A stretch of 64,000 bases of DNA, from assembly GCA_016794505.1 (NCBI GenBank), contig JAEUJZ010000001.1:122126-186125 (forward strand), written 5' to 3'. Shown here in pieces: positions 19,601 through 29,740 of the stretch (position 1 is its first letter; each line of letters begins with the position of its first letter). The stretch comes from Myxococcales bacterium. Its GTDB lineage: Bacteria > Myxococcota_A > Polyangia > Palsa-1104 > JAEUJZ01. A program made the translations under genes and the position numbers. The notes under the pieces were generated by a model. That model searched no databases. It was given only the letters and a program-made list of their open reading frames with translations, and had not been told where the DNA came from.

Positions 19601-20889
19601 CGCCGCACCAGATCACCGGTCCGGTACAGGCGCAGCGTGCGCTGGGAATCGGGCAACAGGCCGGCGATCTCAACAAAGCGCTCGGCCGTCAGATCGGGGC
19701 GACGGAAATAGCCGCGCGCCAGCGTCTCGCCCGCGATGTACAGCTCGCCTTTTTCGCCGCTTGCCACGGGTCGCTGGTTCTCGTCGAGGATGTGCAGGTG
19801 ATAGCCCGGAAGCTCGCGCCCAATCGTCACAGGCGCCCCCGGACGGCAGAGCGCAGCCGTTGTGTTCACCGTCGCTTCCGTCGGGCCATAGACATTCAGC
19901 ATGCTCAGACCGGGGCGCACCCAGCGACTGACGAGCTCGGGCGGACAGACCTCGCCGCTTACCACCAGCCAGCGCAGGCTGGGAATGTCGCGGTGCATGG
20001 TCGAAAGCAAGGTCGGCACCGTCGATAGATAGCTGACTTCGTGCTCGGCCAAGAACTGCGCCAGCTCATCGCCAAAGCGCGGCGTCTGCGGTGTGCCCAC
20101 GACCAGCGCCGAGCCGTTGGAAAACGCCATCCACAGCTCTTCCACGGATCCATCGAAGCCCAGAGAAAAGCCCTGGAACACGCGGTCGCTGGGCCCGGTC
20201 GCGCAGACCTCGTTAAATGCCAGCGCAAAGCGGACGACGTGGCGATGCTCAGCCATCACGCCCTTGGGCTTTCCCGTCGTCCCTGATGTGTAGATGAGGT
20301 AGCAAATATCCGACGGAGACACGCCGCTTTCGGCGCGTGACAGACGCCGCGCCGACTGCGCCAAAATCGCCTGCGCATCGCGATCGACATCGACACAGCG
20401 TCCCGAAAAAAACGCGCCGACGCGCCCGGCCAGCGAGCCGCTGCTCAGCACCAGCGCCGCCTCCGTTTCCTCCAAGATCAAGCGGATGCGATCGGCGGGA
20501 TACGAGGGATCGATCGGGACATAGGCCGCGCCAGCCTTCAAGCACGCCAAGATGCCGACGATCGGCGCCGCGGATCGCTCCATGTACAGCCCGACGAAGC
20601 GGCCCGCACGCACGCCCTGCATTTGCAGATAACGAGCCAAGCGGTTCGCCTGCGCATCGAGCTCGGCATAGCTTTGCACCACGCCTTCCGAGATCAGCGC
20701 CGGACTGTGCGGCGAGCGATCGACCTGGTGCTCGAAGAGCTCGTGAAGACAGCCCGCATCCTGCGTCTGCAGATCGGCAAAGCGCAGCGGCCGACCGATC
20801 GACGTAAGCGGCCACACGGGCTCGGAATGAACGGCTGCCTCCGCGGCCGAAGACGTGGGCGATGAAACGATTTCCTGCAGTTGCTCCAT
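16678..20889 (-). CDS. Pls-type single-module non-ribosomal peptide synthetase (poly-amino-acid synthetase-like)
   Basis: A 1403-residue membrane NRPS with the order A-T-(membrane-C-like)x3, the plan of epsilon-poly-L-lysine synthetase and the Pls/PosA family. The adenylation domain (about 20-510) has YTSGTTGKPKG (200-210), YGPTE and the A10 Lys532 in SGKVDR. The carrier domain has DLGGHSL with phosphopantetheine Ser592. Three blocks follow, each with membrane helices then a hexapeptide-like left-handed helix (about 796-891, 1031-1136, 1271-1376), replacing a condensation domain. By eye the specificity pocket reads D246 G247 E250 S289 V309 S311 V333 V341 N342 K532; Glu at the third position suits a basic amino acid. 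There is no thioesterase. I chose the ATG at 20889, with AGGG upstream; a TTG start at 20976 would add 29 residues. Product untested. Confidence 0.85.
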   Translation of the reverse strand: MEQLQEIVSSPTSSAAEAAVHSEPVWPLTSIGRPLRFADLQTQDAGCLHELFEHQVDRSPHSPALISEGVVQSYAELDAQANRLARYLQMQGVRAGRFVGLYMERSAAPIVGILACLKAGAAYVPIDPSYPADRIRLILEETEAALVLSSGSLAGRVGAFFSGRCVDVDRDAQAILAQSARRLSRAESGVSPSDICYLIYTSGTTGKPKGVMAEHRHVVRFALAFNEVCATGPSDRVFQGFSLGFDGSVEELWMAFSNGSALVVGTPQTPRFGDELAQFLAEHEVSYLSTVPTLLSTMHRDIPSLRWLVVSGEVCPPELVSRWVRPGLSMLNVYGPTEATVNTTAALCRPGAPVTIGRELPGYHLHILDENQRPVASGEKGELYIAGETLARGYFRRPDLTAERFVEIAGLLPDSQRTLRLYRTGDLVRRSDGGELEFFGRIDSQVKIRGYRVELAEIETVLLQHPQIRSASVKLCSRDGLQELAAYVLLRDDTVELDRGSVLADLEARLPPYMIPGHLDVLAEFPLLASGKVDRARLPAPTQPLVRVHDQQDFVAPRSDLEATIAAIWARVFGVAKVSVDDDFFHDLGGHSLIAAQMVTQLRAETQGLLHQPVTVRDAYRFPTVQALAAHLQPSLIRDAADRAEVHGLGQGPAERIAASGHPPQSSREVYAAQSALTRFATGVLQLASTYLIYGVAAIPFAVFFLFARGWLFGTVGTGQLVAVLVALSLFSWPVFMAIAIAAKWLIIGRYREGSFPLWGSYHLRAWLVGRLAALSGAGALVGTPLLPIYLRLMGARIGRGCTLDTALLGAWDLIDIGDDTSIGADTQLLGYRVQNGQLHFGRVSIGRDCFIGNHSALGLNTCMGDHARLDDQSLLPDGHCIAAGASYRGSPALPGPVPLSADRIGPELRRRPVLYGALHLVLVQVLSLMSLLPMLPLLSALWALVLWMQDAPQSAVLLWLLAAGPLGVVIACAYIAVLKKIVLSRLEPGIYPIHSPLYLRKWLSDGIMRSSRATLLPLYTTLFLPPFLRLLGAKIGPRAELSSIWYFAPELTEIAAESFFADGSIVGGKRLFRGRFEVGRNRIGRRSFVGNSAILPTGTGLGDRCLLGVNSIPPVTPGMQGTSTPDGTEWLGSPAFSLPRRPVVGNFDESLTFQPTPKLYAQRAIIDSLRILIPSYIGLASSVAGLLAMNAAYVRFGVSGMVLAAPLVTLGLALFATLFVVALKWLVMGTFKPIIKPLWSPYVWLNEMVNGAYESVMAPAIAPFLGTPFIAFFLRLLGCRIGKACYIETTLFSEFDLVQIGDYAALNMGAVIQNHLFEDRVMKSSYLKIGDECSVGNMAVVLYDSEMAARSALGPLSLLMKGESLAHDTQWHGIPCMPCMPHPAQTAPALEAAPQQVAQSVA

Positions 20890-21063
20890 GGTTTTTTCCC
20901 TGTAGTGGGCAAGAGCAGTTAGGTGCTCAAAACGGCTCAGGGTGTTCTCGATTTTTCGACGGAAAAACAGCGACAAGGCGATCCAGGCGGGCAGCGATCC
21001 AATGGTTCGGACAGCCAGCTCTGTCGCTGCCAGGCCGCACGAGTTCTGTTACGGTGCCGGCCC
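20890..21063. promoter_or_regulatory. Shared divergent control region of the synthetase and polyanionic barrel genes
   Basis: The 174 bp between the two divergent start codons must hold both promoters. A perfect 8-bp inverted pair, CAGCGACA (20968-20975) and TGTCGCTG (21022-21029), is spaced 54 bp centre to centre and could be two half-sites or paired operators. I see no good -35/-10 hexamers. Confidence 0.35.
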
Positions 21064-23364
<2,301 letters not shown>

Positions 23365-23428
23365 CTGCGCGTCGAAGCAGCGACCCCTTCAGCCACGCGG
23401 CAGGCGAGAGCGTCGGCCGAAACACCAG

Positions 23429-23449
23429 CCCAGCGGACGCTGCGCTGGG
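23429..23449 (+). terminator. Hairpin downstream of the barrel gene
   Basis: CCCAGCG and CGCTGGG pair perfectly around a 7-base loop, 65 bp after the barrel gene stop and ahead of the lipoprotein run. There is no T run. The remainder of 23365-23616 has no gene I can support. Confidence 0.35.
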
Positions 23450-23616
23450 AACTCACGAGACGGCGCCCTCGTCTAGTTCGTTGCCGCGCTGCAGGGACGC
23501 GCGGTACGCACTGGCTGGCGAGCGCCATCTAGTGCTTGGTGTGCCCCCGCAGTCCGCCGTGCAGCGCGGTCCCAAACCGGCGGGGGTGTCCTGCGCAACC
23601 ATGTGAGGGGATGGCT

Positions 23617-24165
23617 ATGAAATGTTCGTCGGCATTCGTTGGTCAGCGCGACGCTGCGACCCAGCTTCGCGCGCTGTTTTTCTGCTTGGTATTGCCTGTT
23701 TCAGCCTGCACGGGGTCTAACCAATCGGCACTCGACATGGACGCATCCGCCAAAGGCTTCGTGGTGGTCAACGAGGTCTACAGCAGCGGCAATGATGCGC
23801 TGAGCGATCCCGACTGGGTCGAGCTAAAGAACGTTGGCACCGCTCCCATCGACCTCAGCGCGTATCGCGTACGCGACGAGAAGACCACCGCCCCCTTGCC
23901 GTCTGGGACCGTGATCGAACCGGGAAAATATCTGCTGATCTATTGCGACGATCTGCCCGACGGCGGCGCCAGCGATCGCATCCACGTCCCGTTCAAGCTG
24001 GGTGCGCAGGATGCTTTTTCGCTGCTCGCTGGCGACGGCACGACCATCGACGGTGTGACCTGGGACACGACCATGAGCAGCGCCGGCAAGAGCTATGGCC
24101 GACTGCCTGATGGCACGGGCCAGTTTCTGCTTTTGACCCCGACACAGGGTGTACGCAACCTGTAG
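23617..24165 (+). CDS. Lipoprotein with lamin-tail (LTD) domain
   Basis: A 182-residue lipoprotein: basic N terminus, hydrophobic core and lipobox VSAC, then an LTD-type immunoglobulin fold. The domain opens with VVVNEVYSSG and continues with DWVELKNVG and IDLSAYRVRDE, the classic NEV...D.VEL.N.G...I.L..Y pattern. LTDs occur at the surface of many bacteria, often beside nucleases or in adhesins, and are thought to mediate binding. The ATG at 23617 is 6 bases after GAGGGG; an ATG at 23611 abuts the ribosome site and is less likely. It is the first of four consecutive lipoprotein genes with gaps of 36-73 bp. Confidence 0.75.
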   Translation: MKCSSAFVGQRDAATQLRALFFCLVLPVSACTGSNQSALDMDASAKGFVVVNEVYSSGNDALSDPDWVELKNVGTAPIDLSAYRVRDEKTTAPLPSGTVIEPGKYLLIYCDDLPDGGASDRIHVPFKLGAQDAFSLLAGDGTTIDGVTWDTTMSSAGKSYGRLPDGTGQFLLLTPTQGVRNL

Positions 24166-24201
24166 CCGCCTTTCGCCAGAGTTCGAAAAAAGGAGGATCT
24201 G

Positions 24202-26220
24202 ATGTACGCAAAAAGGAATGTCCACTGGTTGTTCCTTTTTATGGCGATGTCCTGGATCGCCTGCGGCAACGATGGGCAGACACAGGAAGGAATGTGTCAG
24301 ATCCCGGCGGGTGTTGCGGCTCCTGACTTCTTGGCGCAGTTCACCTGCCGCGCTGACTTCGACGCTCTGGCCTCTGAGCCTCTGGATTCCAGCCTGCCGG
24401 GCGCGCAGTCGGTCAAGGTGGTGCTCGATACGACCGACGCAAGCGCGCTCTATTTCCAGAACAGTCAGAAATACAAGATCCACTACGAGTTCGCCTCGAC
24501 TCATCTGTCGGGACAGGGACATCCGCTGGTTCCGTCGCTATCGTCGTTCAACCAGACCGAATACTTTTCGCCGGACCGGCGCTTCATCTTGGGGGCGGTG
24601 ACGTATTACAGCGGTCCGGGAGTCTGGGCGCTGGAGCTTGCCCCGTATGACACGGCGAGCGCCGAGCTGATCCAGACGCTGTACACACGCGTGCGAAAAG
24701 CGGCCTACTTCGGACCGAGCTTGGTCTTTCATCCAACGTCAGACAGCGTCGCTGCGGAAGCACAGCGCTTGCCCACCAGCGTGCCGCAGAAAAGCACGGA
24801 CGAGCTCTACGCAGCGATCGACTATCAGCCGCTGAACTTGGGAACCGCCGTCGGGCGCCTGCACATCCTGAGCGCGGCAAGCCTGGCCACCACCTATGTC
24901 CCGTACCGCGACATCGTGGTGCTCGATCGCGTTCCCAATGACATCTCGGTGGTGCAAGGAATTATCACAGAAGAATTTCAGACTCCGCTTTCCCATGTGA
25001 ATGTCCTTTCGCAGAATCGCCGCAACCCCAACATGGGACTGCGCAACGCAACCAGCCATCCGCAGCTTGTGGCGCTGGATGGCAAGTGGGTCCGCTTGGT
25101 GGTTGGCGCCCAGAGCTTCAGCGTCAGCGAAGTCAGTGCTGCCGACGCTGAGGACTGGTGGCAGACACACAAGCCGGCCGCGGTGCAGCTGCCGCCAGCC
25201 GATCTCAGCGTGCAAGCCTTGACCGATATCGCGCAGGTCACGGTGGAAGGTACTGGCTCGCTGCGCGATGCGCTGAAGACAGCGGTGGCGGCCTTCGGTG
25301 GCAAAGCAGCGCACTATTCCGTGATGGTGAACACGCCGGGAATTCCCATTCGGAAAGCGTTCGCGATTCCGGCGTATCACTACGCTCGCTTCATGCTGCT
25401 AAACGGGTTTTATACGCGGCTCGATGCGCTTCTGGCGGATCCGACGTTTCGCGACAATCCGGCGGTGCGCGATGCCAAGCTGGCCGAGTTTCGGGCGGCC
25501 ATGGGCCAAGCGCTGCTCGACGACGCTCTGCAAGCCGCTCTGCGCGACAAGCTGAATCGCGAGTACCCCGGCCGCAGCATGCGCTTCCGCAGCAGCACCA
25601 ACAGCGAGGACCTAGACGGATTCCCATGTGCTGGCTGTTATGAATCCCACACCGGAAAAGCCGGCGACTGGGCGGATATCCTAAATGCCATCCGCGACAC
25701 CTGGGCCAGTGCATTCCTTTTTCGCACGTTTGAAGAGCGCACCTACTACAGCATCGATCACAAGTCCGTCGTCATGGCGCTGCTGGTGACCGAGAACTTT
25801 CCCAGCGAAGAAGCCAATGGTGTGGCGCTGACCAACAACCCCTATGACACGTCGGGGCTGCAGCCGGGCTTCTACGTCAACGTCCAGGCGGGTGGCGATG
25901 CCGAAGTCGTGCATCCGCCTCCGGGAGTGACCAGCGACCAGTATGTGTATCAATTCCACCAGCCCGGCCAGCCCATCACCTGGGTTTCGCACAACAACTT
26001 GCTTGAGCCTGGGCAGAACGTCCTTTCGCGCGCTCAGAACTATGAATTGGGAACGGCGCTGGATCGGATTCACCAGCGCTTCAATTCCGCATACGGACCA
26101 GCCGCCGGAAATCAGGGTTGGTACGCGATGGATGTTGAATTCAAGTACGACGGAGACAGCGCCGCGTCGGCCAAGCTCTTCATCAAGCAGGCGCGTCCCA
26201 ATCCGGGGCGCGGGAATTAG
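24202..26220 (+). CDS. Exported lipoprotein with PEP-synthase-like swivelling and ATP-grasp domains
   Basis: A 672-residue protein with a signal peptide and a lipobox ending IAC (lipid Cys21), so the mature chain should sit outside the cytoplasm. The start has a strong AGGAGG. Residues 250-305 resemble the phosphohistidine swivelling domain of PEP synthase/PPDK: TEE, then TPLSHVN with candidate phospho-His265, and an ALDG strand. Residues 455-670 resemble the PEP/pyruvate-binding ATP-grasp domain: RFRSSTNSEDLDGF (461-474), DVEF with a candidate catalytic Glu646, and QARP at 663-666. In PEP synthase and PPDK the ATP-grasp domain comes first, so the order here is reversed, and no C-terminal PEP/pyruvate barrel is present. 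With no ATP expected outside, its role is unclear: another phosphodonor, binding only, or mislocalisation are options. Confidence 0.75.
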   Translation: MYAKRNVHWLFLFMAMSWIACGNDGQTQEGMCQIPAGVAAPDFLAQFTCRADFDALASEPLDSSLPGAQSVKVVLDTTDASALYFQNSQKYKIHYEFASTHLSGQGHPLVPSLSSFNQTEYFSPDRRFILGAVTYYSGPGVWALELAPYDTASAELIQTLYTRVRKAAYFGPSLVFHPTSDSVAAEAQRLPTSVPQKSTDELYAAIDYQPLNLGTAVGRLHILSAASLATTYVPYRDIVVLDRVPNDISVVQGIITEEFQTPLSHVNVLSQNRRNPNMGLRNATSHPQLVALDGKWVRLVVGAQSFSVSEVSAADAEDWWQTHKPAAVQLPPADLSVQALTDIAQVTVEGTGSLRDALKTAVAAFGGKAAHYSVMVNTPGIPIRKAFAIPAYHYARFMLLNGFYTRLDALLADPTFRDNPAVRDAKLAEFRAAMGQALLDDALQAALRDKLNREYPGRSMRFRSSTNSEDLDGFPCAGCYESHTGKAGDWADILNAIRDTWASAFLFRTFEERTYYSIDHKSVVMALLVTENFPSEEANGVALTNNPYDTSGLQPGFYVNVQAGGDAEVVHPPPGVTSDQYVYQFHQPGQPITWVSHNNLLEPGQNVLSRAQNYELGTALDRIHQRFNSAYGPAAGNQGWYAMDVEFKYDGDSAASAKLFIKQARPNPGRGN

Positions 26221-26268
26221 GAATCTGAGCTGGCCAGCGCGACCCGCATACGAACTACGAGGTGGCTT

Positions 26269-27243
26269 ATGTTGCGATCACAATTGGCTTTGCTTCACGG
26301 ATTTTTCGGATTCCTATTTCTAGGCGCTATCGGCTGCGGAAGCGGCGGCGAGACCGGCGGGGATCTTTCGATGGGAAGTCCCGGCGTCTTGGCGGGCACA
26401 TTCCAGGTCACGCTGGTGGCCCCAGACGCGGTCACCGGCAGCACTGGATATACCTCGCTGCTGGGCAAAGTCAGCAACGGCCCCAGCCCAAGCGGCGTCC
26501 TGTGGACGGTGGCATCCAGCATGGGGGACTGCACGCTGCTCAAGCCGCGGGTTCCGTTTTGCAACACTCCGTGTGGCAGCAGCGCCGTCTGCGTCGATGA
26601 CAACGTGTGCCAGGCATATCCCAAGAGCATGTCGGTCGGCACCGTGCAGGCAAGCGGAATCACCACGACGACCGGGGAAAAGGAATTCGCTCTGCAGCAG
26701 GTGTCCGGGGCGTATCAGCCAGCGAGCGGCGTATCCCTGCCCTTCCCCGCGTTTGCCGAAGGCGACAGCATCCAGCTCAAGACAAGCGGCGGCGCCTATG
26801 CACCGATGACGCTACGCGCGACGGGAATCGCACCGCTTGCGCTCACAAGTGGCACGCTGCAGATCGCACCCAATCAAGGGGCGCGCCTGTCGTGGACCGC
26901 GGCCAAGGATGCCAGCGCATCCAGCATCTATGTCAAGCTGGACATCAGTCACCACGGCGGCACCAAAGGGATGATTGAATGCACCAGCTCGGACAGCGGT
27001 GCCTTGGACTTGCCGGCCGGACTGATTACCGATCTGATCAACTTAGGAACCGCGGGATATCCCACGATTGTCGTTCGCCGCAGCGCCCGGCCAGGGTCGG
27101 CTGTGATTGCGCCGGGCCGCGTTGACTTGGTCCTTTCCTCGACGGTTGAGCAGGCCGTATCGGTGCCCGGCGTGGTCTCTTGCACCAGCAGTGCTGAGTG
27201 CCCGATGGGCAAAAGCTGTCAGTCCGATTTGACCTGCAAGTAG
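26269..27243 (+). CDS. Lipoprotein of unknown function with N- and C-terminal Cys clusters
   Basis: A 324-residue predicted lipoprotein with lipobox AIGC (Cys23). I do not recognise a family. The mature chain is Gly/Ser/Thr-rich and strand-rich. It has one Cys-rich patch near residues 84-111 (CNTPCGSSAVCVDDNVC) and another at the C terminus (CTSSAECPMGKSC) of the kind found as short disulfide modules in myxobacterial surface proteins. A likely ribosome site GAGG lies 8 bases before the ATG. Third in the run of four lipoprotein genes. Confidence 0.65.
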   Translation: MLRSQLALLHGFFGFLFLGAIGCGSGGETGGDLSMGSPGVLAGTFQVTLVAPDAVTGSTGYTSLLGKVSNGPSPSGVLWTVASSMGDCTLLKPRVPFCNTPCGSSAVCVDDNVCQAYPKSMSVGTVQASGITTTTGEKEFALQQVSGAYQPASGVSLPFPAFAEGDSIQLKTSGGAYAPMTLRATGIAPLALTSGTLQIAPNQGARLSWTAAKDASASSIYVKLDISHHGGTKGMIECTSSDSGALDLPAGLITDLINLGTAGYPTIVVRRSARPGSAVIAPGRVDLVLSSTVEQAVSVPGVVSCTSSAECPMGKSCQSDLTCK

Positions 27244-27316
27244 TGGCAAAACGGAATCTGGGGACACTCAGTCTGTGTCTGCAAGCCTGAGCAACGACCA
27301 AAAAAGGAGTCTCATC

Positions 27317-28177
27317 ATGTCACCCTCTGCGTTCTTGAAGTGGGCCTTGATCTCAACGCTAGGAATGAGTGCATGCCAGTCTGGAGAGACGACCGGAGGA
27401 AGCGGCGATCCGATGCAGGACGGCGGCATGGATCAAGGCGGCTCGACCTCGGGATCGCGGTTCAGTTTTTTCGTCACCAGCCTGAAAGCTCTGCAGGACT
27501 TGTCGAAAAACCCCAATGGCTTTGGCGGCGACCTGCGCTTCGGTGAGACCGGTGCAGGAGCCGGCTTGCGCGGCGCCGACAAGATCTGCGCGGCCATTGC
27601 GGAACGCAGCATGGCCGGCGCAGGAAAAAAGACGTGGCGGGCCTTTCTAAGCGCAGCCAATGACGGCAACGGCAACGCGGTCCACGCCATCGATCGCGTC
27701 GGAAACGGCCCCTGGTACGACCGCCTCGGCCGCGTCCTGGCCATGACCAAAAACGACCTGGTCGCGGTCCGCCCGGTCGGCGCTGATCCGAGCATCCAAA
27801 ACGACTTTCCCAACGAAGACGGCGTCCCCAACCACCAGCCCGATCCCAACCAGCCGCCCGTCGACAACCACGACATGCTGACGGGAACGGACTCCAGCGG
27901 GCGGCTGTATGGCGCGATGTTCACGTGCAAGGACTGGACAGCCAACGCGGGCGATAAGCTAACAGAAGGCCAGCCGCGCGTCGGTCATTCCTGGCCGCGC
28001 ACCGGAGGCGGCGGCATCGGAGGCAATAGCGGTGCGCACTGGATGAACTCACTCACGGAATCGGGCTGCGCACCCGGCGTGAACCTGATCGAGATGGGCC
28101 CGCCGATGGCTAGCTCGAACACCGTCGGATCGGGGGGCGGGTACGGCGGCTTCTACTGCTTCGCCCTCACACCGTAA
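27317..28177 (+). CDS. Lipoprotein with lectin-like (DUF1554/endostatin-like) domain
   Basis: A 286-residue lipoprotein with lipobox MSAC. The ATG at 27317 has AAGGAG 7 bases upstream; the frame opens earlier at 27275, but that would put polar residues before the signal. A Gly/Asp/Met linker is followed by FFVTS, then GLRGADKICAAIA and KTWRAFLS, the pattern of the lectin-like DUF1554 fold in which the new residue is counted as ADxxCxxxA...WxAWLS. It ends with GGFYCFAL, matching the conserved last strand. These domains resemble C-type lectin or endostatin folds and may bind glycans or proteins at the cell surface. Fourth and last gene of the lipoprotein run. Confidence 0.7.
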   Translation: MSPSAFLKWALISTLGMSACQSGETTGGSGDPMQDGGMDQGGSTSGSRFSFFVTSLKALQDLSKNPNGFGGDLRFGETGAGAGLRGADKICAAIAERSMAGAGKKTWRAFLSAANDGNGNAVHAIDRVGNGPWYDRLGRVLAMTKNDLVAVRPVGADPSIQNDFPNEDGVPNHQPDPNQPPVDNHDMLTGTDSSGRLYGAMFTCKDWTANAGDKLTEGQPRVGHSWPRTGGGGIGGNSGAHWMNSLTESGCAPGVNLIEMGPPMASSNTVGSGGGYGGFYCFALTP

Positions 28178-28215
28178 AGCAGGCGCTGCGGGGGCGGGCG
28201 CGCTCGTTGCGATCG

Positions 28216-29550
28216 CTACGAAGTCAAGAAGCGGCGACGACGTGCAGCCAAAAGACCCAAGAGCAGCAAGCTGGGAAAGACCAGGGCCGCGTGGTGGCTG
28301 TGCGTCTGGTTCATGTCGCACGAGCAGCCCGTCGAGAGTGAGCCTCCCGTGCCGGGCTTGTTGGGCAGACCGCCGCTCGGCTGACACGTGCCCTCGAACG
28401 GCACGCATTCCAGCGAGTCGGGACACGTGATGTACGAACAGGGATCGTCCTTGCACGCGCCAGCGAAGCAGCCTTGATGGTTCTTGCACAAGACGCCGCT
28501 ACACGCCGGATCGGTTGCACACTGCGCGGTGGCCGTGTCGCACTTGGCCGTCGGTGAGCACATCAGGCCACAGGGATCGGCCTTGCACTCGCCCAAGATG
28601 CAGCGCTGTCCGGCATCGCAGGGCGTCGTGCATGTGTTCACGCAGCGCGCGTTGCTGCCGTCGGTAAAGCAGTACTGTCCTGCCGGGCAGCTAATGCTGG
28701 CGCAGGGGTTGGCCTTGCACGTGCCCTGGACGCAGACATCGCTGGGGTTTGGGCAGGGGTTGCTATAGCAGCTATCGTCGCACAGCATGCTGCCACCGCC
28801 GCCGGCATCGCCGCCCCCGGTGACCGTGCGCAAGATGGCATCCAAGCTGGCGACCAGCGTCTGCTCGTTGTCCGCGGGATAGTAGTCCAGGGCGGCATCC
28901 GGGTTGGGTACGCCGCCCGCCATGGCGAAGTTGTTCAAGTTGGTCTTCAGGCCCGCCGGCAGTGCGCCACCGAAGCCGACGACAAAGGTCTTCACCGCGG
29001 GGCTCTGGTTTTTGGCGTTGGTGATGGCGGTCACCGTCTTCGCAGCCAGGTCTCCGCCACCACAGATGGTGTAGTTGCCACAGTACGGATCGCCGTCGGT
29101 GACCAAGAGGATGTATTGCTGCCGCGAGGAATCCGAAAAGACCGCGTTCTGGCGCAGCGCGTCCATCGCCGAGCAGGTCGGCGTGTTGGCCGTGAGATCC
29201 GGCGCGTTGCCACTGAGCGCGGTCAAGAGAGCCTGCTTGGTGTTATAGGCCGGCGCGACCTTGAGTCCGTTGGTCACGCCACAGCTATTGTCGGTCGGAA
29301 AAACCGCCATGCCCATCGGCAGCTTGCCGTCGTACTGGTTGATGATTGTGGTCAGGCCCTTCTTGGCGATGGTCCAGCGCTGCTGGTCGACGGGCGCAGT
29401 GTCCTGTGGATTCCCCGATAGATTCCACAGCATCGAGCCCGAGCGGTCGATCAGCATCACCAGGTTGGGGCACTTGCCCGCCTGCGAAAGGGTCTCGAAC
29501 GACAGCAGCGTTCCGATTCCAACGCACAGCGCAGCGACTACGCGAGACAT
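28216..29550 (-). CDS. Secreted VWA-domain protein with Cys-rich modules and MYXO-CTERM tail
   Basis: A 444-residue exported protein. After a signal peptide (about 1-24) comes a von Willebrand factor A domain whose MIDAS motif DRSGS (35-39) is intact, with LLVTDGD further on. Residues from about 245 to 405 form several Cys-rich modules with repeated spacing (CxxNPC, CxxGxC), similar to EGF-like or MYXO-associated repeats. The C terminus has CSC, a hydrophobic helix and RRRR, the MYXO-CTERM sorting tail found in Myxococcota, which anchors or processes the protein at the surface. The ATG at 29550 has a perfect GGAGG 6 bases ahead. It probably mediates adhesion or metal-dependent binding. Confidence 0.88.
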   Translation of the reverse strand: MSRVVAALCVGIGTLLSFETLSQAGKCPNLVMLIDRSGSMLWNLSGNPQDTAPVDQQRWTIAKKGLTTIINQYDGKLPMGMAVFPTDNSCGVTNGLKVAPAYNTKQALLTALSGNAPDLTANTPTCSAMDALRQNAVFSDSSRQQYILLVTDGDPYCGNYTICGGGDLAAKTVTAITNAKNQSPAVKTFVVGFGGALPAGLKTNLNNFAMAGGVPNPDAALDYYPADNEQTLVASLDAILRTVTGGGDAGGGGSMLCDDSCYSNPCPNPSDVCVQGTCKANPCASISCPAGQYCFTDGSNARCVNTCTTPCDAGQRCILGECKADPCGLMCSPTAKCDTATAQCATDPACSGVLCKNHQGCFAGACKDDPCSYITCPDSLECVPFEGTCQPSGGLPNKPGTGGSLSTGCSCDMNQTHSHHAALVFPSLLLLGLLAARRRRFLTS

Positions 29551-29630
29551 GGCGACCTCCTTCTCGATATGTGGTCTTGCTTTCATCATAGGACGGCGCG
29601 TGCCCTCGGCGGGGACGATGTCAAATTGGG

Positions 29631-29660
29631 TTCGGCTTTTCTTGCCGAGTCTGGTATAAA
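29631..29660 (+). promoter_or_regulatory. Candidate sigma-70-type promoter for the small secreted protein
   Basis: TTCGGC (29631-29636), an 18-base spacer and TATAAA (29655-29660), 80 bp before the ATG at 29741. The -10 is good and the -35 weak. A small inverted repeat TCGGC/GCCGA (29632-29648) overlaps the -35 and could be an operator. A hairpin (29678-29702) lies in the expected leader. Confidence 0.35.
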
Positions 29661-29740
29661 CCCGCCTCTTGCGGATCGGCCCAGCGTCTTCCGTCGCTGG
29701 CCCCGCTTCATCGACTCGAACCTTAGGAGCCCGCTTCGCC

